Shown here in pieces: positions 44,079 through 52,247 of a stretch of 64,000 bases of DNA (the stretch's first letter is position 1; the number at the start of each line of letters is the position of its first letter). Source of the stretch: JAGTVG01 sp964543195. Its GTDB lineage: Bacteria; Bacteroidota; Bacteroidia; Cytophagales; Cyclobacteriaceae. A program made the position numbers and the translations under genes. Below the pieces are notes generated by a model. It ran no database searches and had not been told where the DNA came from. It saw only the letters and a list, made by a program, of their open reading frames with translations. The stretch covers positions 23,938-87,937 of the forward strand of contig CAZIXF010000017.1 of assembly GCA_964543195.1 (NCBI GenBank), in the 5' to 3' direction.

Positions 44079-46226
44079 TCATTTTTCCATAATCACTCCT
44101 TCAAAATCTACGAGATGGTCCAGGGTAAAATGTATATAACCCCCCTCATAAGTAAATGGAATGATTTGCTCTGACCTCATTGCATAGACCGAAGCGGGAT
44201 GAAATTCTGTCCGTATCCTGAATTCGAGGTTATTCTGGGGATGAGGCTTAAAATAGGTATTCCCACTGAAACCGGTAATGTTCACCAGGTGAAGAATTGA
44301 ACCATCCGGATCTTTTCTGTTCAGGTTTTCGGGTAAATTAAGCACATATTCCTGGAGGATCACTTCCACACGCTTATGGGCATTGGTTTGAAGCAGATCA
44401 TAGGCATTGGGGAAAAGATAATCGATGGCATCCAGCAAAATATTTTTATGTTGCTCATAACCCTGCTGATAATAGATCCTGCCCACATTCAAAGGCAATA
44501 AAACTGCCTTTGCCTGCTGATGATCCTTTACTCCCATGGCATAATATCCTGTGGGTTCATGGCCTCCGATCATTTCCGGTGGACCGGGCCGGCCTTTGGA
44601 CAGGATCGGCAGGAAAGTCGTATCGGCTTCATTAAAATCATAGAGCCCCAGGTTATACTTGAAGAACAGCATGCTTTGTTCGGGAAAACGTTTGAATACT
44701 TCCTTGTTTTCCGGATTAAGATAGTTTCCACCGCCTTCATGATCCCGTTCTACGATACCGGCCCCGAATATATCCTTTAAGGCTTCCGGATCACCTGAAA
44801 AAGAACGGTTAGTAGCTATTAAATGGGTACCTCCCCGGAGAGCATCCTTCAGAACATTAATGGCTTCCTCTCCAGGTTCAACGATTTCCGGGAGAATGAT
44901 CAGCCTGTAATTTTTAATTTTTCCAGCCAGATTTGCGATCTGGGAATTTTCAATAATATCGAACTGCAGATGAGCCTCTTTGAGCATTTTTTGAACCCCC
45001 CTGTATTCTTCCATCGACTCACCTCCGGGCCAGTATCCGGGTGCTATTACGGCGATTTCCGCGGGAGACTCGTAACGGCCGTAATAGGGCTCGTACTTTT
45101 TATGAAAGCCATAAATTTCTTTCCATACTTCATAACTCCGTTCATCTTCATAATCCCTGAAATCCCCCATCAGGCTCACATCGAGTCCCGACCCGTTGGC
45201 AATATTTTCATATAGCCGGATGGTATTTTCCTCGGGTTCAATGGCATTATACCTCGACTGAAATGAGATCTGCTGCATGCTGGCATTGCTGACGATATGA
45301 TCGGGGAAGGAATTTTCAATATGGTTCACATTATCGGAAGCATGGTATGGCCAGTATGGAGGCCCATGGGTAAGGGTCTCGTGCCGGATGATATCCACAT
45401 ATTCATTACGGTAGGTGCAGATGGCGATATGTTCATTTTTCGACTTTACCAAGTCATGAAGGCGCTCGAGTAATTCCTGTGAAGTGAACTGTTTGAATTC
45501 CTGGTATTTCCGGAATACCGGATCGCTGTAATCTTCTTCGGTGGGCAAAGTAAGACCGCCACTCCATTTTTTAAACCGTTTTTTATCATAGGGGTTCTGA
45601 TCGATGCCATGGTACACACCCCGGTAAGAATCCCGGGTCTGGTAGCCGAACATATTGATAAACAGTCCGTCTATAGGATATTTATCGATGACCTCTTCCA
45701 CGATCCTGTAAATATATTCCTGTTCGTACGGTGCATTGATCGATACCATATACATCCCATGATTATTGATCCGTTTCCCCTCCGGGGAGATATAAAACCA
45801 GTCGGGGTGTTCTTTGAAAATACTTTCATGGGCCTTGCTGAAATCGAACCTGACCATGACCCGTATGCCTGCCTGGTGGCATTTTTCGATCACCTCACCC
45901 AACATGTCGCCTTTCAGATAGGGATTGGTATAGTGGTATTCCAGTTCAGTAGGATAAAAGGCCATGATTCCTCCCGCATTGATCAAGAGCGTATTTGCCG
46001 AAAAATGCTCCAGGTCGGTCAGCAGGGAATCGGGATCGAGGGTTGCGGCTTCGTAAGCCGGCAGATTGGTCTGGAATAACCTGAGATTATTTTGTTTCCA
46101 CCAGGGCAGCGTATCCGGCCAGGAGGATGAGGAGGCGGGTTTTTGTAAGGTAAAGTCGTCTCTTACAGAACAATTATAAAAAAATATAGGGAAAAGAAAC
46201 CAGATTAAATAGTTTTTAAGATTCAT
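44079..46226 (-). CDS. Glycoside-hydrolase-like lipoprotein with TIM barrel and amidotransferase-like domain
   Basis: The 715-residue lipoprotein (signal ending FPIFFYNC) has an N-terminal TIM-barrel region with GIRVMVRFDFSKAHESIFK, HPDWFYISPEGK and YPIDGLFINMFGY, as in the hypothetical glycosyl hydrolase (GHL) and GH42-like families. A second domain at residues 370-530 (EIAVIAPGYWPGGES and NYRLIILPEIVEPGEEA) looks like the trimerisation/glutamine-amidotransferase-like domain of beta-galactosidases. A C-terminal beta domain follows. It probably acts on an oligosaccharide in the periplasm or at the surface; no substrate can be named. Confidence 0.72.
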   Translation of the reverse strand: MNLKNYLIWFLFPIFFYNCSVRDDFTLQKPASSSSWPDTLPWWKQNNLRLFQTNLPAYEAATLDPDSLLTDLEHFSANTLLINAGGIMAFYPTELEYHYTNPYLKGDMLGEVIEKCHQAGIRVMVRFDFSKAHESIFKEHPDWFYISPEGKRINNHGMYMVSINAPYEQEYIYRIVEEVIDKYPIDGLFINMFGYQTRDSYRGVYHGIDQNPYDKKRFKKWSGGLTLPTEEDYSDPVFRKYQEFKQFTSQELLERLHDLVKSKNEHIAICTYRNEYVDIIRHETLTHGPPYWPYHASDNVNHIENSFPDHIVSNASMQQISFQSRYNAIEPEENTIRLYENIANGSGLDVSLMGDFRDYEDERSYEVWKEIYGFHKKYEPYYGRYESPAEIAVIAPGYWPGGESMEEYRGVQKMLKEAHLQFDIIENSQIANLAGKIKNYRLIILPEIVEPGEEAINVLKDALRGGTHLIATNRSFSGDPEALKDIFGAGIVERDHEGGGNYLNPENKEVFKRFPEQSMLFFKYNLGLYDFNEADTTFLPILSKGRPGPPEMIGGHEPTGYYAMGVKDHQQAKAVLLPLNVGRIYYQQGYEQHKNILLDAIDYLFPNAYDLLQTNAHKRVEVILQEYVLNLPENLNRKDPDGSILHLVNITGFSGNTYFKPHPQNNLEFRIRTEFHPASVYAMRSEQIIPFTYEGGYIHFTLDHLVDFEGVIMEK

Positions 46227-46474
46227 AACATGCCTTTAATTTGGATCTGTTAAATATATCATCTTAATAAGATTATTCCCAGGTGCTATTGGTAAAATGT
46301 CTGGGGTTCCATTTCAGTCTTAATAGTTAAGTAATTGTTTTTGTATTAATTATAATAGATTACAGGTTACCTGATAAAGGAATATATGACTCTTGTAAAT
46401 TCATCAAAATCTGGGTAAATTCATCATGATTTTTCAACATTCATTTGAACTGCATTTTTTAATTTTTTTTGTTT

Positions 46475-46978
46475 ATGGAAAAAACCACCATCGCTGAAGC
46501 CTTCGATAAATTTAAACCGGAAAGTTGTGTGTTTGTGATTTCGGTTGATTCTGCAGGAATTCCCACTGGAATGATCGCCGGTTGGAATATGAAATGTTCC
46601 TATGATCCGCCTTTGTACGCGGTTTCCCTGGCAAAAAGCGGTTATACGCATAAACTGATTCGTGAAACCAGGGAATTTGTCATTGCCGTACCGAATAAAA
46701 AACTGGAAAAAGAACTTCTCTTTTTTGGTTCCACCCATGGAAATGACACAGATAAGTTCAGTGAAACCTGTATCGATACGGCAAAAGCTGAGCATATTAG
46801 ATCACCATTGATTAAAAATGCCACCATTAACTTTGAATGTGAATTATATAAGGAGGTAGATTCAGGCGATCATATCATCTTTATCGGACGGATCCTTGCC
46901 TCTTACATTAAAAGGGATGAAAAAGTATTATTGAATATGAAAAAAACTGACGGCAAAAGGGTGTTTGAAGAATTTTGA
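46475..46978 (+). CDS. Flavin reductase family protein (FMN-binding split barrel)
   Basis: The start is the ATG at 46475. The 167-residue protein has the PTGMIAGWNMKCSYDPPLYAVSL motif that binds FMN in this family, then ETREFVIAVPN and the C-terminal barrel strands. Family members reduce free flavin or use bound FMN in redox reactions such as flavoredoxin. It stands next to the heptamer array, and I see no operon partner. Confidence 0.85.
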   Translation: MEKTTIAEAFDKFKPESCVFVISVDSAGIPTGMIAGWNMKCSYDPPLYAVSLAKSGYTHKLIRETREFVIAVPNKKLEKELLFFGSTHGNDTDKFSETCIDTAKAEHIRSPLIKNATINFECELYKEVDSGDHIIFIGRILASYIKRDEKVLLNMKKTDGKRVFEEF

Positions 46979-47159
46979 AATTCCCTCTTGTATCCTACAC
47001 CTCAAATTTGTACCGACACCTCAACTACACCTACACCCTACACCCTAAACCTTCATACCCCAAGGCACACCCCGTTTCCTTTCCCGCGGTCCCCGGTCTC
47101 TGTTCTATGCCTGGCGCAAGCATTTACCTGTGCCTCTACATTCATTATCTACTTCTCCG
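46979..47159. other. Pyrimidine-rich intergenic tract leading into the heptamer array
   Basis: This stretch between the convergent flavin reductase and M14 peptidase genes is unusually C- and T-rich on the plus strand (CACCTACACCCTACACCCTA and similar). Because it lacks stops in all forward frames it gives long but spurious open frames. I see no gene. Confidence 0.7.
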
Positions 47160-47276
47160 TCATCGGTCTTCGGTCCCCGGTCCTCCATCCTCCATCCTCC
47201 ATCCTCCATCCTCCATCTTCGGTCCCCTGTCCCCGGTCCCCGGTCCTTTCACCTTTCACCTTTCACCTTTCACCTT
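47160..47276. repeat. Period-7 array of varying heptamers (left part, cut by gap)
   Basis: From 47160 the plus strand reads as consecutive 7-base units without a break in phase: TCATCGG, TCTTCGG, TCCCCGG, five copies of TCCTCCA (47181-47215), TCTTCGG, TCCCCTG, two TCCCCGG, TCCTTTC and then ACCTTTC copies up to the gap at 47277. Nearly all units fit the pattern TCnnCnn. Runs of one heptamer alternate with related but different heptamers. The minus strand is correspondingly purine-rich. Confidence 0.92.
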
Positions 47277-47376
47277 NNNNNNNNNNNNNNNNNNNNNNNN
47301 NNNNNNNNNNNNNNNNNNNNNNNNNNNNNNNNNNNNNNNNNNNNNNNNNNNNNNNNNNNNNNNNNNNNNNNNNNNN
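47277..47376. other. Assembly gap (100 N) inside the heptamer array
   Basis: This is a run of exactly 100 N within a low-complexity period-7 repeat, so the true array length is unknown and could be much longer. Confidence 0.99.
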
Positions 47377-47408
47377 TCCATCTTCGGTCCCCGGTCTCCG
47401 GCCCTTCA
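47377..47408. repeat. Period-7 array, right part
   Basis: After the gap the same units resume (end of TCCTCCA, then TCTTCGG, TCCCCGG and TCTCCGG) and fade out just before the stop codon of the M14 peptidase gene at 47409. Confidence 0.85.
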
Positions 47409-48578
47409 TCAATAATAATACTCCAGCAACGCCCTTACCGTCCCCTCGCCATAGCTAAAATAGTCATCAATAGTCAGGTAATCCCCATTATCGATCCGAG
47501 ACTGGCTGAGCTCGATAGTCCCGCTTGGAATGTTGTTCTCTAAGAACCAGGCACAGGATGATCCTTCAAACCCGGAATGCCAGATCCTGGTCGGCCAGTA
47601 TTTATCCATTACCGTAACCAGGCTGTCAAGGGTATGATCCTGGAAAATAAATACATTGTAGGTATAAAACTGAGTATGATTATGAATGTCGATAAACAGA
47701 TCGATCCGGTTACCGGCTTCATATTGTTTCACCACCCAGTTTTTTACTCCGGTAACCGGAGGCTGTGCCCTGCTGTTATCGGTCCAGATATTGTTGAGAT
47801 CTTCCATCTCAAGATTATACCGGCTTATACCATGATAAATTCCATCCGGGTTCATCATCGGAATAATATTAAAAATAAATTTTTCCTTTGCTTCGCTCGC
47901 CTCCGGATCATCGGAGAGAAGAAAATCGATCATTCCTTCTGCCATGAATCCTCCTGCATCTTCTCCTGCATGCTGTAGCGCCATGAGCAGGATATTTTTC
48001 TTGCTTTCATCCTCCGCTGCCGGGTCTGTGATTGTAACCATGCTGACAACACGGCCGTCGACCGATTGGGCAAGACTGTCCAAAGAGACATAAGTATTAT
48101 CCTGTATACGGGAAAGAAGTTCATTCAGGCGTGAATAAGGAAAAGGATGGGCATAGGCGATCCATACCGGCTCGCGGTCGAATCGCTGGGTAAAATAAAA
48201 AGTATGGGCCGCACTGTCATATTCGGTGTCTTCTATCCTTAACCAGTTTTTCAGGTCATAGCTGTATACAGGCTGTGTATAATCGGTATATACCAGATGA
48301 GGATCACCCCGGTATACCCCGATCAGATCATTCAACTCAAAAGTAAGGGTCTGACCGCTTACATGATCTGCCTTCAAATAAAACCAGTAATACTGATCGC
48401 CAATGCTGTCTCTTTTGATCCAGTGCCGGGTGCTGCCTTTATAGTAACCGGGTTTTACCTCTTCCAGGTCTCCCATGCTGCCATGATCGAAACCGGTAGA
48501 AATCCTTTCCGGGGGTGTGGAACATGAAAAAAACAGAATTAAAAGGGTAGTGAACAGATAAATCGTGTAATCCTTCAT
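47409..48578 (-). CDS. M14-family zinc carboxypeptidase lipoprotein
   Basis: The 389-residue protein has a lipoprotein-like start (LLILFFSCST). The zinc motif is LQHAGEDAGG (His and Glu of the HxxE motif), a third His is in FIDIHNH, and the catalytic Glu is in SGTIELSQS. The N-terminal 120 residues form a beta domain as in cytosolic-carboxypeptidase-like (M14B/AGBL) relatives. It probably removes C-terminal residues from peptides outside the cytoplasm. Its stop codon directly borders the heptamer array. Confidence 0.85.
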   Translation of the reverse strand: MKDYTIYLFTTLLILFFSCSTPPERISTGFDHGSMGDLEEVKPGYYKGSTRHWIKRDSIGDQYYWFYLKADHVSGQTLTFELNDLIGVYRGDPHLVYTDYTQPVYSYDLKNWLRIEDTEYDSAAHTFYFTQRFDREPVWIAYAHPFPYSRLNELLSRIQDNTYVSLDSLAQSVDGRVVSMVTITDPAAEDESKKNILLMALQHAGEDAGGFMAEGMIDFLLSDDPEASEAKEKFIFNIIPMMNPDGIYHGISRYNLEMEDLNNIWTDNSRAQPPVTGVKNWVVKQYEAGNRIDLFIDIHNHTQFYTYNVFIFQDHTLDSLVTVMDKYWPTRIWHSGFEGSSCAWFLENNIPSGTIELSQSRIDNGDYLTIDDYFSYGEGTVRALLEYYY

Positions 48579-48755
48579 AAGTTAAAAAATTAAAAACGGC
48601 TTAATTTACTATTTTTTGTGGTTCAATCTCAATCCGGCCCAAAATAATATGTCTACTTTTCATCCGGATCCAGGGCAATTTCCAACATATGAAGAAAGTT
48701 TCACAATATTTCTCAACTGCGTTATAATTCTTATTGTTGCCTGAAGAAAAACCAT

Positions 48756-49169
48756 TCAGGTTTCCTGTTTTCCCCGGTACATGAGCCCCAGCAAAGCCTG
48801 CACCAGGCCCGTTGAGAAATAGACCGGCTGAAGTACGCCCTGGTAACCGGTCAGGATCACCTGGCTGACAATCCAACCCATCATGATGATTCCCAGTACA
48901 ATGGCCACTTCTCCAGCCTTCCTGTACCGGAAAAGGGTAAAGGCTGCACCGCCGATATTACCCAGTCCGTTTACAGAGAACAGGATAATACCGGGAATGA
49001 GATAGGATACAAAAGGTGTGGGTTCGAGCCATTCGATTGGCAAACCCAGGCTGACCCCTGTCGGATCGATGATCAGGATAAATCCGCCAAGCAAACCACT
49101 TGCTCCATTAAACAATTCCAGTATAAACAATACAATTAATGTCCAATCTGCTTTTTTTAAGTTAACCAT
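48756..49169 (-). CDS. Small four-helix membrane protein, function unknown
   Basis: The 137-residue protein has four hydrophobic segments: WTLIVLFILELFNGASGLLGG, FVSYLIPGIILFSVNGLGNI, EVAIVLGIIMMGWIVSQVIL and the final LVQALLGLMY. The shape is that of DoxX-like or similar small membrane proteins, but I do not recognise a defined family. It is oriented away from the carbohydrate locus and has no obvious partner. Confidence 0.6.
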   Translation of the reverse strand: MVNLKKADWTLIVLFILELFNGASGLLGGFILIIDPTGVSLGLPIEWLEPTPFVSYLIPGIILFSVNGLGNIGGAAFTLFRYRKAGEVAIVLGIIMMGWIVSQVILTGYQGVLQPVYFSTGLVQALLGLMYRGKQET

Positions 49170-49214
49170 AATACCAAGTGCTGAAAAATTCTAAATTTAA
49201 GATAAAAAATCATC

Positions 49215-49433
49215 ATGAAATATCCTCCGGTCATTGCGAGTTTAACATTATTTTTTCTGTTCGTGCAGGTTCCCGGCCAGGATCTCAAAGTAAGCGATGA
49301 TGGAAGACACCTTATTCATGAAGATAAATCCACATGTTTTTATCAGGGTACCCCACTGGTGATTCCCCACGTCAGCAATTTTCCAGGCATGGCTCCTCAG
49401 AGGAATGACATTCCTCATCAGTATAACAATTGA
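49215..49433 (+). pseudogene. Truncated GH140/DUF4038-like N-terminus
   Basis: The 72-residue frame starts with a signal peptide (VIASLTLFFLFVQVPGQ) and then DLKVSDDGRHLIHEDKSTCFY, which resembles the first strand of apiosidase-like DUF4038 proteins, where the sequence normally continues into a GDTxW motif. Here the frame diverges and stops after about 20 more residues; a GGTGATTCC in another frame hints at a frameshift. It looks like the remnant of a glycoside hydrolase gene. It is the first element of the carbohydrate locus. Confidence 0.5.
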
Positions 49434-49574
49434 TCAACTTCCTCATGATCCTTGTTTCTCATTGTCAATCTATTTATATTGTCAATCAAAATTTATCCTT
49501 GTAAAAGACATTCTGATGATTTTTTCAATTTTTAATTATAAAGGATTTTTCAATAACTAATACTTATTAATATT

Positions 49575-51092
49575 ATGACCTCATTAAAAAACATGAACCG
49601 CCGTAAATTTATGGGTTCGGCAGCAGCCACGGCGGCTACCATCTCCATTGTTCCGGGCCATGTACTTGGCGGACATGGAAATGTGCCTCCCAGTGACAGG
49701 ATAACCATTGCCAATATTGGTTGTGGCACTCAGGGATTGCGTGAGATGCCGGGGATGCTTGAAAACCCCGAGCTCCAGGTGGTTGCCGTATGCGATCCCA
49801 ACAAATTTTCCACCGATTATCTTGACTGGTCGAGATACGGAATACGGAATGGCATCCGCCAAACACTGGGCGATCCTGACTGGGGAGCCCAGTATAACGA
49901 TGGCATTCCCGGGGGCCGGGATATCGGCAAGGAATACGTTGAAAAGTATTATGCAAAGAATAAACCTTCAGGCAATTACAAGGGTTGTGCTTCCTATGAA
50001 GATTTCAGGGAACTCCTGGAAAAGGAAAAGGACGTGGATGCCATCAAGATCATGACTCCCGACCATCTGCATGCTTTTATTGCCATTGAAGGGATGAAGA
50101 AAAAGAAACATGTGATCACCCACAAACCCATCGCCAACAGGATCTCGGAGGGCAGAAAGACCATAGAGATGGCAAAGAATACTGATGTCGTCACGCATTT
50201 ATTGGCCTGGAGTCCCCGACCCCAATATGATCTTATCCTGAAGTGGATCAACGATGGGGTAATCGGCAACCTGAAAGAGATCCATAACTGGTCGTACCGA
50301 CCCGTATGGCCTAAATGGATGTCACGCCCCAAGGAAAGACCACCCGTTCCGCAAGGCTTCAACTGGGACCTTTGGCTGGGGGTGGTTCCGGATATGCCCT
50401 ATCATCCCAATTATACTCATAACGTATTCAGGGGATGGTACGACTTTGGCGGTGGCAGTATAGCCGATATGGGTCATTACAGCCTGTTCCCATTATTCAG
50501 GACATTAGGCATCAATACACCCCCCGTCAATGCAAAAGCTTATGGTACTACCACCCGTGATGTGGAAGATCATGTATGCGTCTGGGTTGATGAAAATGTT
50601 TCATTTCCGTATTCCAGTTTGATCAGGCTGAAATTTCCGGCTCAGGAAACGCTTCCGGCCTTTGACCTGTTTTGGTATGACGGCGGCATGAAACCTTTCG
50701 CCCCGGAAGAACTGGAAGAGGATAACCGGGAAATTCCAAATGAGGGAATGATGTTTGTGGGCGATAAAGGAAAGATCCTGGCCGGCTTCCGCGGTGAGGA
50801 TCCTGAAATAATCCCGAAACGTAAAATGGATGCCTATCAGGGTGAAAAAGAACTCCCTGAGAGAGACCGTGAAAGAAGATCCAATACCTGGGCGAAAGCG
50901 ATCAAAGACAAGGAAGAATCACCGGGAAGCTTTGTGTATGCGGGCCCGGTTACCGAATCCATTAACCTGGCGGCGGTTGCCCTGCGTGCCGGTCATAAGG
51001 TGGAATACGATGCAGCAAGCATGAAGATCACCAACAATGAAAAAGCCAATCTCTTCCTGACAAGGGAATACAGAAGGGGCTGGGAAATATGA
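49575..51092 (+). CDS. Tat-exported Gfo/Idh/MocA-family oxidoreductase
   Basis: The 505-residue protein has a Tat signal (NRRKFMGSAAATAATISIVPG). The Rossmann turn is IANIGCGTQG, and VICDPN-like AVCDPNKF and VITHKPIAN (the EKP motif with His in place of Glu, catalytic Lys kept) follow. Then comes the alpha/beta domain with GGSIADMGHYSLFPLF. Family members oxidise sugars with a tightly bound NAD(P). Export by Tat fits an enzyme that folds with its cofactor first. Its stop is followed by a 32-bp duplication before the isomerase gene. Relatives in Bacteroidota PULs use this pairing to oxidise sugar C3 hydroxyls. Confidence 0.85.
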   Translation: MTSLKNMNRRKFMGSAAATAATISIVPGHVLGGHGNVPPSDRITIANIGCGTQGLREMPGMLENPELQVVAVCDPNKFSTDYLDWSRYGIRNGIRQTLGDPDWGAQYNDGIPGGRDIGKEYVEKYYAKNKPSGNYKGCASYEDFRELLEKEKDVDAIKIMTPDHLHAFIAIEGMKKKKHVITHKPIANRISEGRKTIEMAKNTDVVTHLLAWSPRPQYDLILKWINDGVIGNLKEIHNWSYRPVWPKWMSRPKERPPVPQGFNWDLWLGVVPDMPYHPNYTHNVFRGWYDFGGGSIADMGHYSLFPLFRTLGINTPPVNAKAYGTTTRDVEDHVCVWVDENVSFPYSSLIRLKFPAQETLPAFDLFWYDGGMKPFAPEELEEDNREIPNEGMMFVGDKGKILAGFRGEDPEIIPKRKMDAYQGEKELPERDRERRSNTWAKAIKDKEESPGSFVYAGPVTESINLAAVALRAGHKVEYDAASMKITNNEKANLFLTREYRRGWEI

Positions 51093-51125
51093 TAAGAGAA
51101 TACAGGAGGGGCTGGGAAATATGAT
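51062..51125 (+). repeat. 32-bp tandem duplication at the gene junction
   Basis: Unit 51062-51093 is repeated at 51094-51125 with two differences. Each unit ends in GAAATATGAT, so the duplication carries the original stop codon of the Gfo/Idh gene and a second ATG. Confidence 0.92.
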
Positions 51126-51147
51126 AAAACAAAAATTTTTTAAAAAA

Positions 51148-52029
51148 ATGAATAAAAAGGAAAGACAATACTCAAGAAGAGACTTTATAGAAAAAACGCT
51201 GGTGCTTGGAGCGGCCGGAATGGTCGCCCCGGCGCTCAGTAAAAACGCTGAAGCCATGGCTACACCCCGGATGATACATGATGATATTTCACTCGCCCAG
51301 TGGGCGCTGGTACAGGAGATTAGGGAGGGTAAATGGACCAATCTCGATTTTCCGCGTATAGCACGTGAAGACTTCGGATTGAACGGCATCGAATTTGTGA
51401 ATACCCTTTTCGATGTGCCCACGGCAAGTTACCTGAAACAGTTAAAAAAGAATGCCGGCGACCAGGGTGTGACCATGGTATTGATCATGGTGGATGCCGA
51501 AGGGGATGGTGCCGAACCCACAAAAGAACTACGGAACCAGTTTGCCATAAACCACCGTAAGTGGATCGATGTGGCTCATTACCTGGGGTGTCATTCCATT
51601 CGTACCAACTGCCGGGGACCTCAGAATGCGGACCCCGACGAAGCCCTCAAATGGGCGGCTGAATCGTATAATATGCTGCTTGAATATGCCATGCAGGCCA
51701 AGGTGAGCGTGGTAATTGAAAATCACGGGGGCCTGTCAAATGATGCCGGATGGATGGTCAGGCTGATGAAAGAAGTGGATAATATGTATTTCGGTACGTA
51801 TCCGGACTGGCGCCGCCCGAGTGATGATTTCGATAATTACAACTACCTGAAGGAAATGCTTCCATGGGCTTATGGGATGTCGTACCGCAATCAGCCGACT
51901 GAAGAGATAACAGCAAAGATGATCAACCTGGCAAAAAGTTCGGGTTATAAAGGCTGGTATGGCATTGAATCGAGTGGACGGGAAGAGATCAAAAAAGGAA
52001 TTGAGTTGCTGAAGAAATACCTTTTCTGA
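51148..52029 (+). CDS. Tat-exported sugar isomerase/epimerase (xylose-isomerase-like TIM barrel)
   Basis: I prefer the ATG at 51148, which gives MNKKERQYSRRDFIEK and a clean Tat signal; the frame also has an ATG at 51121, inside the duplicated 32-bp unit. After the signal comes a TIM-barrel of the AP2Ec/xylose isomerase type: LNGIEFVNTLF, VSVVIENHGGL (metal Glu) and WYGIESSG (last metal Glu). Together with the preceding Gfo/Idh gene it forms the exported pair found in 3-keto-glycoside processing loci. Exact substrate is unknown. Confidence 0.85.
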   Translation: MNKKERQYSRRDFIEKTLVLGAAGMVAPALSKNAEAMATPRMIHDDISLAQWALVQEIREGKWTNLDFPRIAREDFGLNGIEFVNTLFDVPTASYLKQLKKNAGDQGVTMVLIMVDAEGDGAEPTKELRNQFAINHRKWIDVAHYLGCHSIRTNCRGPQNADPDEALKWAAESYNMLLEYAMQAKVSVVIENHGGLSNDAGWMVRLMKEVDNMYFGTYPDWRRPSDDFDNYNYLKEMLPWAYGMSYRNQPTEEITAKMINLAKSSGYKGWYGIESSGREEIKKGIELLKKYLF

Positions 52030-52129
52030 GTGCCTGCTAATAGATTATAATCCTGATCCACCGGGCAAATATTTCGCATCCCGGCCAAAATTCCGGGGAA
52101 CTTAAGCCAGGATTCAGATATTCAGCCTG

Positions 52130-52215
52130 GAATCCGGATCCACAGACATCTCAAAAGTCTGATGATCCACAATCGTGTTGAGATTTGTGGATCTGCGGAT
52201 CCGTGGACCCATAGC
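52130..52215. repeat. Imperfect inverted repeat with GGATCC-rich arms
   Basis: CCGGATCCACAGACATCTCAA (52134-52154) can pair with TTGAGATTTGTGGATCTG (52178-52195) apart from a 3-base bulge. The right arm continues as GTGGATCT, GCGGATCC and GTGGACCC, three eight-base units. It lies between the isomerase and beta-helix genes and may act as a processing hairpin. Confidence 0.55.
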
Positions 52216-52247
52216 CGTAATTTGTTTATCAAAGAATTAGTTGCTTC

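Noticed and set aside
46975..47543. Three overlapping forward open frames across the heptamer array and gap
   Set aside because: They exist only because the pyrimidine-rich tract has no stop codons; the translated residues are Pro/Ser/His repeats, include N-derived unknowns, and two run into the opposite-strand M14 gene.
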